A stretch of 19,045 nt of DNA, taken from Bremia lactucae. Its lineage: Eukaryota; Oomycota; Peronosporomycetes; Peronosporales; Peronosporaceae. Position numbers and translations under genes: made by a program. The notes below the pieces were generated by a model. It had not been told where the DNA came from. It was given only the letters and a program-made list of their open reading frames with translations, and did no database searches. Positions within the stretch are counted from its first letter, which is position 1. Each line of letters begins with the position of its first letter. Positions 8,369 through 17,104 of the stretch are shown one piece after another. The stretch covers positions 6,598,789-6,617,833 of the forward strand of contig NC_090613.1 of NCBI RefSeq assembly GCF_004359215.1, in the 5' to 3' direction.

Positions 8369-8901
8369 TCACCAAAGCCCCACGGGGGCTTGATCACGTA
8401 AACGCTTCAAATACTGACCTCGCGTCATTACCTTTGGGGTAAAGTATCGCTCACAAAGAGCGTCGCGAGCAGCGATCTCCTCCGGGGTCCTTGCCGCTCC
8501 GGAGGTCCAGATGGCCAAGCTGTGACCCGCGCTCTCTTTGAGACGCTTTTCCAAACTAAGCGGAGGGAATCTGTGCTCACTTTGAGCTTTAGCTTTCGCT
8601 ATCTCGGCAGCTCGACGGCGAGCTTGTTCCTCAATGAGGATTGCCCGCTCTTGCTCTTCCCGAGCGGATTCGCAATGATGTTGGACTTAGGGTCCTGTGT
8701 CCTGCTCAATGCAGTTAAGACATCAGCAGCACCACGTTCTGAGAACAGATTCGGGGCCCGCCGACGTTAATCCGGAAGAAAACACGTGTAAGAGCGATGC
8801 TTTCGTTCCCCATCCTCTGATGAAGTGTGACTTTCAAAGTCCACCATTCCCTTATCGTCGAGGAAGGTGCTAAGAGTCTGTGAATCACGCTTATTTGTCA
8901 T
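8369..8901 (-). pseudogene. Antisense reading frame inside element B, between pol and 3' LTR
   Basis: On the minus strand an ATG at 8901-8899 opens MTNKRDSQTLSTFLDDKGMV and runs to a TAA at 8769-8767. Beyond that stop the same frame continues (NLFSERGAADVLTALSRTQD) to a one-base slip near 8665. A shifted frame is then open to a TGA at 8369-8371 (about 100 codons): EEQERAILIEEQARRRAAEI, KAKAQSEHRFPPLSLEKRLK, AARTPEEIAARDALCERYFT, and MTRGQYLKRLRDQAP. The Glu/Arg/Ala-rich part is likely helical, possibly coiled coil. I do not recognise the family. Its composition looks protein-like and it points away from the 3' LTR, as antisense ORFs of some plant gypsy elements do. It may be a captured host gene fragment or an accessory gene. 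Confidence 0.5.
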
Positions 8902-9000
8902 GGGACAAAGGAAAGCAAAACAAAAACAAACGGTTAGCTGCTTAGGTTCCAACCTCAAAGAGGAAATTAAGCGAATGTTGTCACTCGGTGTCAACAGTCT

Positions 9001-9012
9001 AATGAGGGAGAG
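9001..9012 (+). promoter_or_regulatory. Polypurine tract of element B
   Basis: AATGAGGGAGAG directly abuts the TGTAATGG start of the 3' LTR. Such a purine run primes plus-strand DNA synthesis. One T interrupts it. Confidence 0.65.
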
Positions 9013-9495
9013 TGTAATGGGGCACATCAGTTGGTTAACCGTTGTTGTGGTACATTTACCTTATGGGCATTATACCTTTTTATTGTGCTTTAAAATAATT
9101 AACTACTTAAATCCCATTTAGTATGGGTAACAAATTTTGGTCGCCGCCAGATATAAATCTGGCGGTCGAAATCTATTTTTAAATTAGCTAGGGTAAGGTT
9201 TTAATTAAATAATTAAATAAATTGCAGTTCTCCTTTTGATCTTAAAGCGTTAAGTGCCTTGCTAAGGCTTGCGCATTTATCTGTAAGAGATAGATGCCCT
9301 TTTAAGGTATATACGCTTGGGCACTAGTTGCCACTTGGTTCTACGAACCTCTGAATCCCTTGAACTAGAATTCATTAAGCTTTAATAGCTTGGTCGACTC
9401 CCTGGGTTGTTAAACCCATTAGGTCTATAGAACTAAGAGACTCTTCGAGTTTAAAAGTCTTCCATTGAATTTTGGAGCGAGGTAGCTCCGCTACA
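9013..9495 (+). repeat. Element B 3' LTR
   Basis: About 483 bp, TGTAATGG to GCTACA, so both TG and CA termini are intact here. It pairs with 3632-4112. The same TATA-containing 9-bp palindrome is at 9144-9165. Long runs are identical between the copies, for example AATTAAATAAATTGCAGTTC, but substitutions are common. Confidence 0.92.
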
Positions 9496-9500
9496 GTCAC
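9496..9500. repeat. 3' target-site duplication GTCAC of element B
   Basis: Same five bases as 3627-3631, directly after the LTR's terminal CA. Confidence 0.85.
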
Positions 9501-9775
9501 GCTTATTCGCTGTCGAAACTCAGAGACTCAAGAATTCGCTAAAGACAAAGGGTATCGGACCTAGATGTGTACATCATAAGCGGTGAGAAAGAATGTTGAT
9601 ATGACACCGAATATCGCATACAGGATTAGTTTGTGATTGCTGTCGCATAGGCAGTCGCTTATAAAATCATCTCTAGTAGCAGATTAGAGCGACAATCCAG
9701 GATAAGTCAATTAAATATAGTCAGATCTTTTGTTTGCTCTTGTGGTCTCACTTCAAATATATCAAGGCAGCCGCT

Positions 9776-9967
9776 ATGGCTACAGCAATTAATACTACGG
9801 CAAAAGACAACACTTCTACGACCACATACAACACTACTACGGCCACCGACATGACCACAACTTTGCCAACTCCACTACTTGATAATGTTGGAGATGGCAT
9901 AAATTTAAAAATGGCCAATGAAACTAATGGTTGTATTGGATCTTACCTCCCGGTCCACATCATGTGA
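9776..9967 (+). CDS. Hypothetical Thr-rich small ORF
   Basis: An ATG with a reasonable eukaryotic context (GCCGCTATGG) opens 63 codons. The first half is strongly Thr/Ala-rich with repeated Thr triplets (TAKDNTSTTTYNTTTATDMT), and the second half is ordinary. There is an in-frame upstream extension to 9734 without a signal peptide or membrane segment. Thr-rich tails occur in oomycete secreted proteins, but nothing here shows secretion or a partner domain. The bias could also come from a decayed ACN repeat. I do not recognise it; it may be spurious. Confidence 0.25.
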   Translation: MATAINTTAKDNTSTTTYNTTTATDMTTTLPTPLLDNVGDGINLKMANETNGCIGSYLPVHIM

Positions 9968-10383
9968 ATGAGGATAGATAATTCTGATTATAAGCGACCT
10001 AATAACATCTACTCACACATCTAATAACTACAAAGACAAACACAACATTCCTGTTTTGAGAGAACGCAGTTAGTTTTGAAAGTCGCGATTTTTTAAGAAG
10101 GCGGAATGATCTGTGAACAAGGCGAAGCGAACCTGGGAGAAGACAAGTGACTCTTATGACTTACCAGGAAGCGATCGATGGTAACGGACAGAAGATTAGC
10201 TAGGTTGATAAGCTTCAATACATTTAGTTTCTCATTTACCTTCTACCAACCAAGCACTAGAAAACAATAATTCCATCTAGAATAATCTGATCTGACCATA
10301 ATTTTATTGAAACAAACAGGTTTAGGACTAGACAGCAGATTCGAATCTACCCATTTTTATCGCAAATTTCAAAATTTCAACAT

Positions 10384-10646
10384 GAATCAGGCTATATACC
10401 CGCAGCACCCTCAGCAGGCATGGACATGGAGCAGCAGCATATCTAATGCAGGAGCTCAAGTCAACTTACATGTCATCAACCGCGCGATTTGGCTATTTTC
10501 GCGGTACGCAGCTCAGATGCCGCACAGACGAGAAGAAAGTTACTTTTAAAGAAACTGTCATGAAGCGTGTTGAAGGCTTCACAGCGGAATGCTGGAGAAG
10601 AAAAACGCTCCTGAAGCCGTGGCAGCAGCCGCAGTAACGGACGAGT
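10384..10646 (+). pseudogene. Possible host gene remnant, unidentified
   Basis: Three successive frames read like protein: MNQAIYPQHPQQA from 10381-10384, then from about 10447 MQELKSTYMSSTARFGYF and RTDEKKVTFKETVMKRVEGF, then after a slip near 10590 MLEKKNAPEAVAAAAVTDE ending at a TGA (10645-10647). The start region is Gln-rich and the end is Ala-rich and acidic. The layout would fit a small soluble protein of 80-90 residues broken by two indels. I considered a small mitochondrial Tim chaperone, but its twin CX3C motifs are absent. Function unknown, and it could be chance. Confidence 0.25.
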
Positions 10647-11402
10647 GAGATTTGTCGGGAATTTCTTACGAGAGAGAAGGAGAGAGGGATGACACCGAAA
10701 CAATACCGCACGTCATCTGTCGCTCCCTGATGCTGTATATTTCAACGCACATTTTCACGCCGACCATAAAGCGCTCTAACGCCCTTTGTAAAAGGTTTTG
10801 TGAGATGTGCTTGGTTAGATCAATTATCTGTGGCCATAGTATTAATGTCTGTTGCCATAGCGGCTGCCATAAATTAATTTCTAATCGTAGTACCTGGTTA
10901 ACTGACGGCAGTCATTTCGGACAAAAACGTAGCCATCTGTATGTCTATGACTTTAATTATCATTTTACCTTCGTCGTTGTTCAGCATGATTTTCTTGCGA
11001 GGTATTGGAATTCAGGGTGAAAGTATCGCCGCATCCAACATTGCTATCTCTAGATCAATATTCCCATAGTCTTTAAAATCTAATAACACCACTTAAATGA
11101 ATTATAACAGGTTTTACGCTTACTTATGAGGAGCTAGAGCAAACTATATCGATCCTATGTTTGTACCTGTCTGTAGTACAGATGCACGACAAGACTTGCG
11201 GAGCTAATCCATCATTGCCAATATTGACAAATGCGCTATTGACGCCGATAAAATCCCGGTCTCAGGATCCTACTTGTTCTTACACCGATCCGAGAAAATC
11301 GGCAATCTCGAAGCCATAATAGGATGGCAGGTGTCGAGGAATATAATGGACCGACGTGAGCGAGTAAGGGTTATTTAAGCACTCAGATAAGAAAAATGGG
11401 GT

Positions 11403-11446
11403 CGCGCTATCACGGCGTGTGCGTGTTTATTTACCGAGATAGCGCG
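11403..11446. repeat. Imperfect hairpin, 13-bp arms
   Basis: Arms 11403-11415 and 11434-11446 pair at 12 of 13 positions (CGCGCTATC then CGG) around an 18-nt loop. A TATATATA run follows at about 11452. No gene is linked to it. Confidence 0.5.
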
Positions 11447-11725
11447 GCCACTATATATACTTGATAAAAGGGGCATGTTTCGATCGACCGAAAGCGAATC
11501 GATAAAATAGAATTATATTTAGGATTTTGAATTGATGCTCCTGGACATAAATACTTGTTCAGTGTCGTATAAAAAAATACTGACTATAACGGTCAAAAAT
11601 AGTTGTTCAGCACCCGCGTCGATATATCCACACCGCAAGTTACCATCTATAAAAGGTAATCGTGTTCTGGAAATTATTACGCGCAACATATGTGCTGCTA
11701 CTTGGAAGATCCGAAGTCGACTTCT

Positions 11726-12025
11726 TTAAAGTTTGCTTACCAATGCGGTGCGTAACCGTAACGGGCAGCCCCCCCCCTTATTTGAGGTAACGTGCGACAC
11801 CTTTTGAGATGTATGCTGGGAGAGGCTCGATTCGTCACGCCTACAGCCAGTGCATGCCTTGAATTCAACTCCTGTTAGCGATCTTAAGGCCATATAAGTT
11901 TCAATAGCAAACAAACAAGTGCGAAACAGCCCAAGCTCCAGCACACGCAATCGCGTTTCCAAAAGCCAGGGACAAAATTGACGTACGAACCTACGCAATT
12001 TCAAGGTGAAACTTGTTTTTGCCAT
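11726..12025 (-). CDS. Hypothetical 99-residue ORF
   Basis: Minus-strand ATG at 12025 after a TATATA run gives 99 codons: MAKTSFTLKLRRFVRQF, then hydrophobic/Arg-rich LRVLELGLFRTCLFAIETYM, then a Cys/Ser-rich part and GGGCPLR over the C9 run. There is no signal peptide, domain or known motif. It ends just before the possible element C terminus. It is the longest ATG-started frame in the intergenic stretch, but length alone is weak evidence; treat it as unproven. Confidence 0.2.
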   Translation of the reverse strand: MAKTSFTLKLRRFVRQFCPWLLETRLRVLELGLFRTCLFAIETYMALRSLTGVEFKACTGCRRDESSLSQHTSQKVSHVTSNKGGGCPLRLRTALVSKL

Positions 12026-12047
12026 ATATAACGGACTTACTAACTTA

Positions 12048-12560
12048 TGTTACACGCCCGTTAAGTTTACTTAACGAAAAGGTCAATTAACTCGTGTAAC
12101 GGTATTGACCTGTCAATCGGGTGAGGTCACATAGTGATCCACCCTTGTGTATGTGATGCACACAGGTGCATTAACATTAAACGGGATGACGTCTGGGACT
12201 GACGTCATCTGTGAGACGACGTATTTAGAGTAAAGATGTCCGCCAGTTAGAGATGCACATCTACCGAGATGGCATCTATTGGTTGGGTAAATTGGTTTAT
12301 ATTTGATAAAATCATATATAAACAATTCTGAAAACTACGTTCTAATTCGTAAATGCGCACGTTAAGCCTAATTACCACTCCCGTGGCGCCACTTAAACTA
12401 AGGCTTATAGTTTGTCGGGTAACGTCGCTTAGGCACCCACCAACTACCTTACTGCACGTGGGAGAAGATGGTCCAATCTTTTCCTCGCTGTGCTAAGATG
12501 TGAGCTTAAGCAGAGCGTGGCCGCAATAGACGTGCCCGCCTATTAGCGGGATTCTTTTCA
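12048..12560 (+). repeat. Probable 5' LTR/leader region of element C
   Basis: Non-coding DNA immediately upstream of element C gag, starting TGTTACACG, a plausible LTR terminus. No second copy lies in the window, so neither end is proven. It contains nested inverted repeats: GTTACACG (12049-12056) with CGTGTAAC (12093-12100), CGTTAAGT/ACTTAACG (12059-12076), GGTCAAT/ATTGACC (12081-12110), GATGACGTC/GACGTCATC (12185-12209), and TTTCAAAA/TTTTGAAA (12556-12579). A TATA-like TCATATATAAAC is at about 12311. Confidence 0.4.
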
Positions 12561-13655
12561 AAATTATTTATTTTTGAAATCCTTTCCACGACCCGCATAT
12601 CTGAGCGTATACGTGAGGATAAGCTTCATAATCGATTGGGCTCATTTCTACCACCTCTCCGAACATCATCGGGAGGTTGCAGAGCAGTTGGCGCAGAGAC
12701 TTGGTAAACAAGCCCTGGCCAGGTTCTTGGACAATCCTCCTGAGCAACATTTGCTCAGTTGGAGCAGTTTGAAGCATTCGTGCTCGGACATCGGAGGCAC
12801 AACGGCATGCTGCGGCGGAGTCCGTCACTCAGACTCAGAATGAGCTGAGGCGTGAGGAGGCTCGGAGCGAGGCTCTCAACAGGACTGTTGAGGTGCTCTC
12901 CGCCCGGCCAAATCAGCCGAGGACCATTCGAATTGGCCACTCAAGCTCGATGGAACTGCAGCGCACACGATTTTACACTGGCTGTGAGCCGCGGAACAGT
13001 GCAGTGTGGCGCAGGTCATCGAGGACGACAGTCGAATGGTGTCGTTCACCATGTCGCATCTGCGTGGTAAGGCCTCAGAGTGAGCTCATTCGTCGCTTAT
13101 GGCAGTCGGAAAGGCTTTCCCTAAATAGGCAATCTTCAAAGAAAATATTCGCTTCATGTACCAGGCGCCGAACAAGTGTTGCTTCAGGGGCGCTTCTTTG
13201 GGGAGCGACAGGCGAAGCGATCTCTGCAATAGTATGGGCAGGAGATGCGCTCGCTTTCGGCATCCATTACCGTAGGTCCGATTACGAAGCACATTAAGGT
13301 GCCAATATTTATGAACGGACTACGGCGCGGCCCATCGCGACAGGCCCTTTCTCGAAAGGTGCCGTCGACGATGGAGGAGGCAATCCAAATTGCCTTAGTT
13401 GAGGAACAATTCGTTAACCGTCCCTCGCCGACAGCTTGGTATAAGCCGTCGACCGAGAGGCCAGAAGCCACTCCCATGGAGTTGGGCAATGTAGACGTTG
13501 TCTGTTTTAGATGCGGTATGCGCGATGATATGATGGCTAACTGCTATGCCAGGGTCCCTGCTGGTGCGAAGGCGCCCAGCAAGAGGACTTTCTTTCAAAG
13601 GGCGATGGCAAGAACCAGCGTGCGAGACGCATGCGTTCTGCATCGACCACAGGCG
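12561..13655 (+). pseudogene. Element C gag, degenerate
   Basis: Gag of a third gypsy family. It reads EHHREVAEQLAQRLGKQALA and RFLDNPPEQ (12660-12745), slips, then a coiled-coil-like part AAESVTQTQNELRREEARSE, ALNRTVEVLSARPNQP (12817-12920). Next come VIEDDSRMVSFTMSHLRGKA with a TGA (13081-13083) at the expected Trp, VLLQGRFFGERQAKRSLQ, and an open frame from 13245 with FMNGLRRGPSRQAL, KVPSTMEEAIQIALVEEQ and PMELGNVDVV. The nucleocapsid knuckle CFRCGMRDDMMANC starts at 13503; the required His is Asp. Several frameshifts. The N-terminal start codon cannot be fixed. Tail sequence KAPSKRTFFQRA leads to the foreign insert. Confidence 0.85.
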
Positions 13656-13894
13656 CAACGCACAGCGTATAGTAAGCTCAAAACTTTTTTGGGCTTACAC
13701 ATATTAAATTTAATATGTCCAAGGGACCAGAGGTTCTGCGTACAAGGCTTGAAGCCTTCATGCAATATGAATCCTCCCTGATCAGACAGGTTCAGAATCA
13801 CCTAACGGCATTTATGCCAACCCAGTACATCTCTGTACCTGATTCGGAGCCTAGAGCTCGCCCTGAGGGGTCGGGAATTGCTGGAGCGCAGTAG
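13656..13894 (+). mobile_element. Element B-family leader/gag piece embedded in element C
   Basis: This segment matches element B from about 4207 to 4414: the shared AAGCTCAAAACTTT leader, then an ATG at 13715 that B has lost, opening GPEVLRTRLEAFMQYESSLI, RQVQNHLTAFMPTQYIS and DSEPRARPEGS to a TAG at 13892. The same reading in B is GPEVLHARLEAFTRYESSL. It lies between the gag tail of element C and C's own gag-protease spacer, so it is a chimeric junction. It could be an insertion, recombination during reverse transcription, or a nested LTR element that lost the rest. Confidence 0.75.
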
Positions 13895-14058
13895 GGGCGG
13901 GATGCCTACTGACGCGGACTCTGAAGCTACCACTAACTCCAGAGTTATTGAACAATTGGGCAGCATAGTCCCTGAGTTCTCAAAAAATTTCGGACCTCAA
14001 CCCTGCTGGTCTATAGCGCTCGAGTACGCTTATGATAATGTGATGACCCTTTCTCCTG
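13895..14058 (+). pseudogene. Element C gag-protease spacer
   Basis: Open frame at 13878-14087 with ATTNSRVIEQLGSIVPEF, then SIALEYAYDNVMTLS, leading with a one-base shift into the protease DSGAS motif. This is the segment normally just upstream of the protease in this family, so element C resumes here after the foreign piece. Confidence 0.6.
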
Positions 14059-14376
14059 GATTCGGGTGCATCTCAGAATTTTGTTAAGCTCGCGGCTCTA
14101 AGAAAGAGACCGGCGATGTTTGAGTTGCTTTGCCAGGATGTCAAGTGAGAAGAGGCGACCGTTCTTTTAGCGAACGGCGCGCTCGTAAAGTCTGAGAGAG
14201 TTCAAGTTGAACTCACTGTCAGCTTAAGTGATTTCTCTTGTGAAGAGAAGTTCACAGTGCTAGGTATGGAGAGTCCGTATGACCTCATCCTAGGCATGCC
14301 ATGGTTAATAAAATACCAATTATGGATTGACTGGCGTACACGCACAGTTGCTAACTTTACGCAGGACACTGGATAA
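14059..14376 (+). pseudogene. Element C aspartic protease
   Basis: Starts at the catalytic DSGASQNFVKLAALRKRP (Asp codon 14059-14061). After one TGA (14146-14148) comes ATVLLANGALVKSERVQVEL, SDFSCEEKFTVLGMESPYDL, then ILGMPWLIKYQLWIDWRTRT and a TAA at 14374. Unlike element B's protease, the C-terminal ILGMPWL loop and the following WIDW are intact. Apart from the single stop, the domain reads through in one frame. It would cleave the gag-pol polyprotein in a live element. Confidence 0.87.
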
Positions 14377-14989
14377 GATGTGCTCCTGCGAGAAGCATAT
14401 GCAACTGATGTCGTGTCAGACGCAGTTAAGGTTGCTTTGACGAGATGTCAAACGTCACCAAGTCCTAACCAGCTCGTAAAGACTGGGGTAGTGAAAAGGA
14501 TGATGTCAAGTAGTCATGCGCTCGAATGTCCTACACTGAGCCGAAGCCTGTGACAGTAGACGGCGAGCTGACAGGAAGTCAAGCGTGGCATGAACCGGCA
14601 CAGTGCCTAGAGTCTGGTGCCGTTGGAAGGGGTGCGTTTGCCAGGAGAGCAACGGCACCCGCTTCCTAGTCAAAGGTCGTAGTTACTCGGAGACCGAGTA
14701 CCCGACAGATGAAAACGATCAGAGGCACGTCAAAACGAGTGACCTTTGGATCGGTACCAATTAAAGAGGACAGGCCTTCGAACAAGGTGTTCGAGGCGGT
14801 CAAAGACGAAATTGCGGAAGCATCCTCAGTTGAGGCGCTCCGGCAAGTCTTTAAGTCTACCAAGGAGATAGTTAAACTTCCGGAGGTGTCGTGGGAAATG
14901 TTTCTTGCCGAATTAAAGGAAGGAAAGATCCATAGAATATTCACAGAGTTGTAGAAGAGACCTTGGTGGACTGTTGTTCTTGGTCCATA
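14377..14989 (+). pseudogene. Element C protease-RT linker
   Basis: After TAA 14374 the frame continues with DVLLREAYATDVVSDAVKVA and then breaks. A second open piece at 14709-14954 reads GTSKRVTFGSVPIKEDRPSN, KVFEAVKDEIAEASSVEALR and EIVKLPEVSWEMFLAELKEG, ending in TAG. The next part, ETLVDCCSWS, leads to MDESVLEW. It is charged and Ala/Glu-rich with no known enzyme motif. The ATG at 14709 is internal, not a true start. Confidence 0.72.
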
Positions 14990-15492
14990 ATGGACGAGAG
15001 CGTCCTAGAATGGGACAAAAAGAAACAGTTCGCTGCTCAAGGTTGGGATGCCTTGAGAAATAGCCCGTTTTTGATATGCTGTGGAAATATCGTAATGTGT
15101 TCTCAAAAGAATTGCCGAGCCGCCTACCAGCAGATAGGGGCACCGGGCACGAAATTGATCTCGAACCTGGCACCAAGTACTGTGCGACCATGCAATGGCC
15201 ATTGCCAAAAGAACCAGTCGATTAAATCGATGAGTTCCTCGACAAGCGAGCCAAGGCGGGACATGTACGTGAGAGCAAGTCGCCTCACTGCATCCCGGCG
15301 TTTTGTGTGCGTAAATCCACAGGTAGATGACGCGTGATTCATGCTTACAATAAGCTGTATACGGCAACCATACCGGCGCAACAGCCAATCCCGCGGAAAG
15401 ATGTTCTTTTGGACTCCATAGGAAAGTCAACTATCTTGTCCGCGTTGGTCTTAAAAGATGGTTACTATCAGGTACTCATGAGAGAGTGCGAT
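14990..15492 (+). pseudogene. Element C reverse transcriptase, N-terminal part only
   Basis: From MDESVLEWDKKKQFAAQGWD through KYRNVFSKELPSRLPADRGT, GHEIDLEPGTKYCATMQWPL, IDEFLDKRAKAGHVRESKSP, HCIPAFCVRKSTGR, a TGA (15328-15330) where A and B have Trp, then VIHAYNKLYTATIPAQQPIP, RKDVLLDSIGKSTILSALVL and DGYYQVLMRECD. An additional TAA precedes IDEF, at about 15226. The domain stops just after the first catalytic palm segment; the YxDD part is absent because minus-strand element D begins within a few bases. Confidence 0.9.
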
Positions 15493-15497
15493 CTAGC

Positions 15498-15880
15498 AAT
15501 CGCCAGGATTGGCGAATGCATCAAGCTTTGCTTGTTCCCTCAAAGGATTGCTGACAATCAGCGTTCAAAGACCACTTTTTGTGTTTCTTCAAGAAAGAAG
15601 AAATATGTACTGTCGTTTCGGCATAATTGCGCGAATAATAATGTAGGTAAGCCTCTAAGCCGAGGAACTTTCGAAGTCCCTTTACATCGACTGGGACAGG
15701 TCAGTCGGTGGTCGCCTTGATCTTTTCCGGATCAGAGCATACACCGTGTTTACCCACGATACACCAAAGAAGTGGTATTTCGCTTGCAGCGAATAAACAT
15801 TTCGTGTGATTTGCATACAACTTGTGCTTACGCATAAATGTAAGATGTTTGGGTGTGGGTACGATGTACTTCAACATCCG
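15498..15880 (-). pseudogene. Element D RT thumb and start of RNase H (truncated)
   Basis: Minus strand, family I. It reads CLFAASEIPLLWCIVGKHGV, DPEKIKATTD, a TGA (15703-15701) where A has Trp, PVPVDVKGLRKFLGLEAYLH, YYSRNYAETTVHISSFLKK, and NADCQQSFEG, ending at MHSPILAIA next to the junction with element C at 15493-15498. The corresponding stretch in fragment A is 190-580. The remaining RNase H and the integrase are lost. Confidence 0.87.
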
Positions 15881-16440
15881 ACTTTCCGTTCATGGCTCTG
15901 CTATGAACGAAGACTTCATCAAAATAGATTGGTAAAAATATCGCACTGATCTCAACAGATTGGTTACACATCTGTTAGTGGTCGCAAGGGCATTACTAAG
16001 TCCCTGTGGTATGACTAGCCACTCCCATAACATACCGCTTGGGGTGCTTACTGCTGTGAACGGAATATCTTGTTCGCGCATAAGGATCCTTCCATCGGAT
16101 CCATTGACGAAAAGATAGTACTCTTTGACATACCATCAATGATTACTCTTTTCGTTGTATCTGCGTTTAAGCCGGTAGAGTTGCAGCATCTATATTGAAT
16201 GCATGCACTATCCACCATCCTCCTGATGCTTTACGCACACAGAATGTCGAAGAGCTATGTGGAAAAAAGTCGGTTCCCTCATATGGCCCGCTATTAAGCT
16301 TTCGGCAAAGAATTATTCGATCACTATTACTTATTCTCGAGGCATTGGAAACTGCTATATGACACAGTATTTCGAACCTGGTGTCAGGTCTATTTCGTGT
16401 CGAGTGCCTTTATCCATAGGCATTTCGCACGGTACAGATA
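15881..16440 (-). pseudogene. Element D reverse transcriptase, fingers and palm
   Basis: Minus strand from about 16440. Recognisable pieces are MDKGTRHEIDLTPGSKYCV, a poorly preserved fingers segment, MREQDIPFTAVSTPSGMLWE, WLVIPQGLSNALATTNRCVT, NLLRS, and the active-site box at 15926-15915, which reads YFDE instead of YFDD, followed by VFVHSR. The second metal-binding Asp is therefore Glu. Frameshifts separate the pieces. It is collinear with fragment A (about 590-1140). Confidence 0.9.
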
Positions 16441-17104
16441 CATCCTTGAATCGATCAAATCCTTCCATAAAGGATTTGCATTCAAAGGCTCCCAGGATTG
16501 GGACGTAAACGTTTAATCCGAGCCTTCTCATCGAGGACACTTTCGTCCATCAAAGAGCTACTGACAACCTAATCCTTCTCAGTGAATACTTTTACCGACT
16601 TAATATCGACCACGTACGTACTTGAAATTAGTGACAAGCACGCAGATCTGCTTAACTTGCCACTACGCAGATTACGCAAGAACCGTTTCGGTTCTAGCGT
16701 TGGCAATTGAGTTATCTCCGAAGTTAACTTCGGAGGCGCTATCAGATCAGGCATATCAGCACCTACACTTGATTCATTGTCTACTAAGACACTTATTGTC
16801 TCAGTTTCCTCTTTGTAACTTATTTCCAAATACACTCAGGAAACTTTGACCCAACTTTTTCGAGTGGTCGAACTTCGACGCTACTTGTGCTTGTGCACAG
16901 CCGTCGAGATATAACTCCACAGTGTGTTGGGTATTCACACTGAGATCTTGTGCAGTCGTCAAAGTCCGAACCACAGGTGAGGCCATGCACTCATCCGTAG
17001 TACATGTACACGTTTCTAGACGCTTCAAGACGTTTATCAGATGCCACCTGATGAACGAGAGATAGTCATCGTCACAGCTTTATGCTGCCAATTGATGCTT
17101 GGCT
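16441..17104 (-). pseudogene. Element D protease-RT linker
   Basis: Minus strand. From 17028: ETCTCTTDECMASPVVRTLT, TAQDLSVNTQHTVELYLDGC and AQAQVASKFDHSKKLG. Then from 16835: KEETETISVLVDNESSVGAD, PDLIAPPKLTSEITQLPTLE and PKRFLRNLRSGK; then a counterpart of the MDESVL motif at about 16553. The order is linker, VGA segment, MDESVL, RT, which gives the ancestral order used to interpret the rearranged A/E region. A perfect 20-nt palindrome lies at 16716-16735. Confidence 0.78.
16716..16735. repeat. Perfect 20-nt palindrome in element D linker
   Basis: CTCCGAAGTTAACTTCGGAG. The homologous site in fragment A (about 1451-1470) reads CTCCAAAGTTAACGTCGGAG, a quasi-palindrome with mismatches. Confidence 0.88.

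Larger units (their letters stand above)
3632..9495 (+). mobile_element. Element B: complete but defective Ty3/gypsy LTR retrotransposon
   Basis: A 5.86-kb insertion bounded by two LTRs and a matching GTCAC duplication. Internal order is LTR, primer-binding-site candidate, gag, aspartic protease, linker, reverse transcriptase, integrase C-terminal tail, chromodomain, antisense reading frame, polypurine tract, LTR, which is the chromovirus-like gypsy order. A deletion removes the RT thumb, the RNase H and the integrase zinc-binding and catalytic core, and many stops and shifts break what remains. The LTRs differ at many sites (about 85% identity by eye), pointing to an old insertion. It could not move on its own. 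Confidence 0.93.
9501..12047. other. Intergenic stretch without a recognisable gene
   Basis: About 2.5 kb with no transposon motif and no gene I can name. It continues the sequence left of element B. Listed separately are three weak reading frames and a hairpin. A run of nine C occurs at 11769-11777. Strong stem-loops are much rarer here than in the flanking retroelements. Confidence 0.6.

Noticed and set aside
10336..10355. tRNA T-loop-like GATTCGAATC
   Set aside because: The flanking bases do not form a T stem and no acceptor or anticodon arm is present.
10652..11020. Plus-strand open frame of 122 codons
   Set aside because: It begins at a TTG, the first in-frame ATG is at 10730, and composition (Cys/His/Ser scattered, no domain) looks random.
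11532..11729. Plus-strand 65-codon frame
   Set aside because: Non-ATG start, no motif, and AT-rich DNA where such frames arise by chance.
12568..12843. Minus-strand frames over element C gag
   Set aside because: Shadows of the gag N-terminus, which is supported on the plus strand by family motifs.
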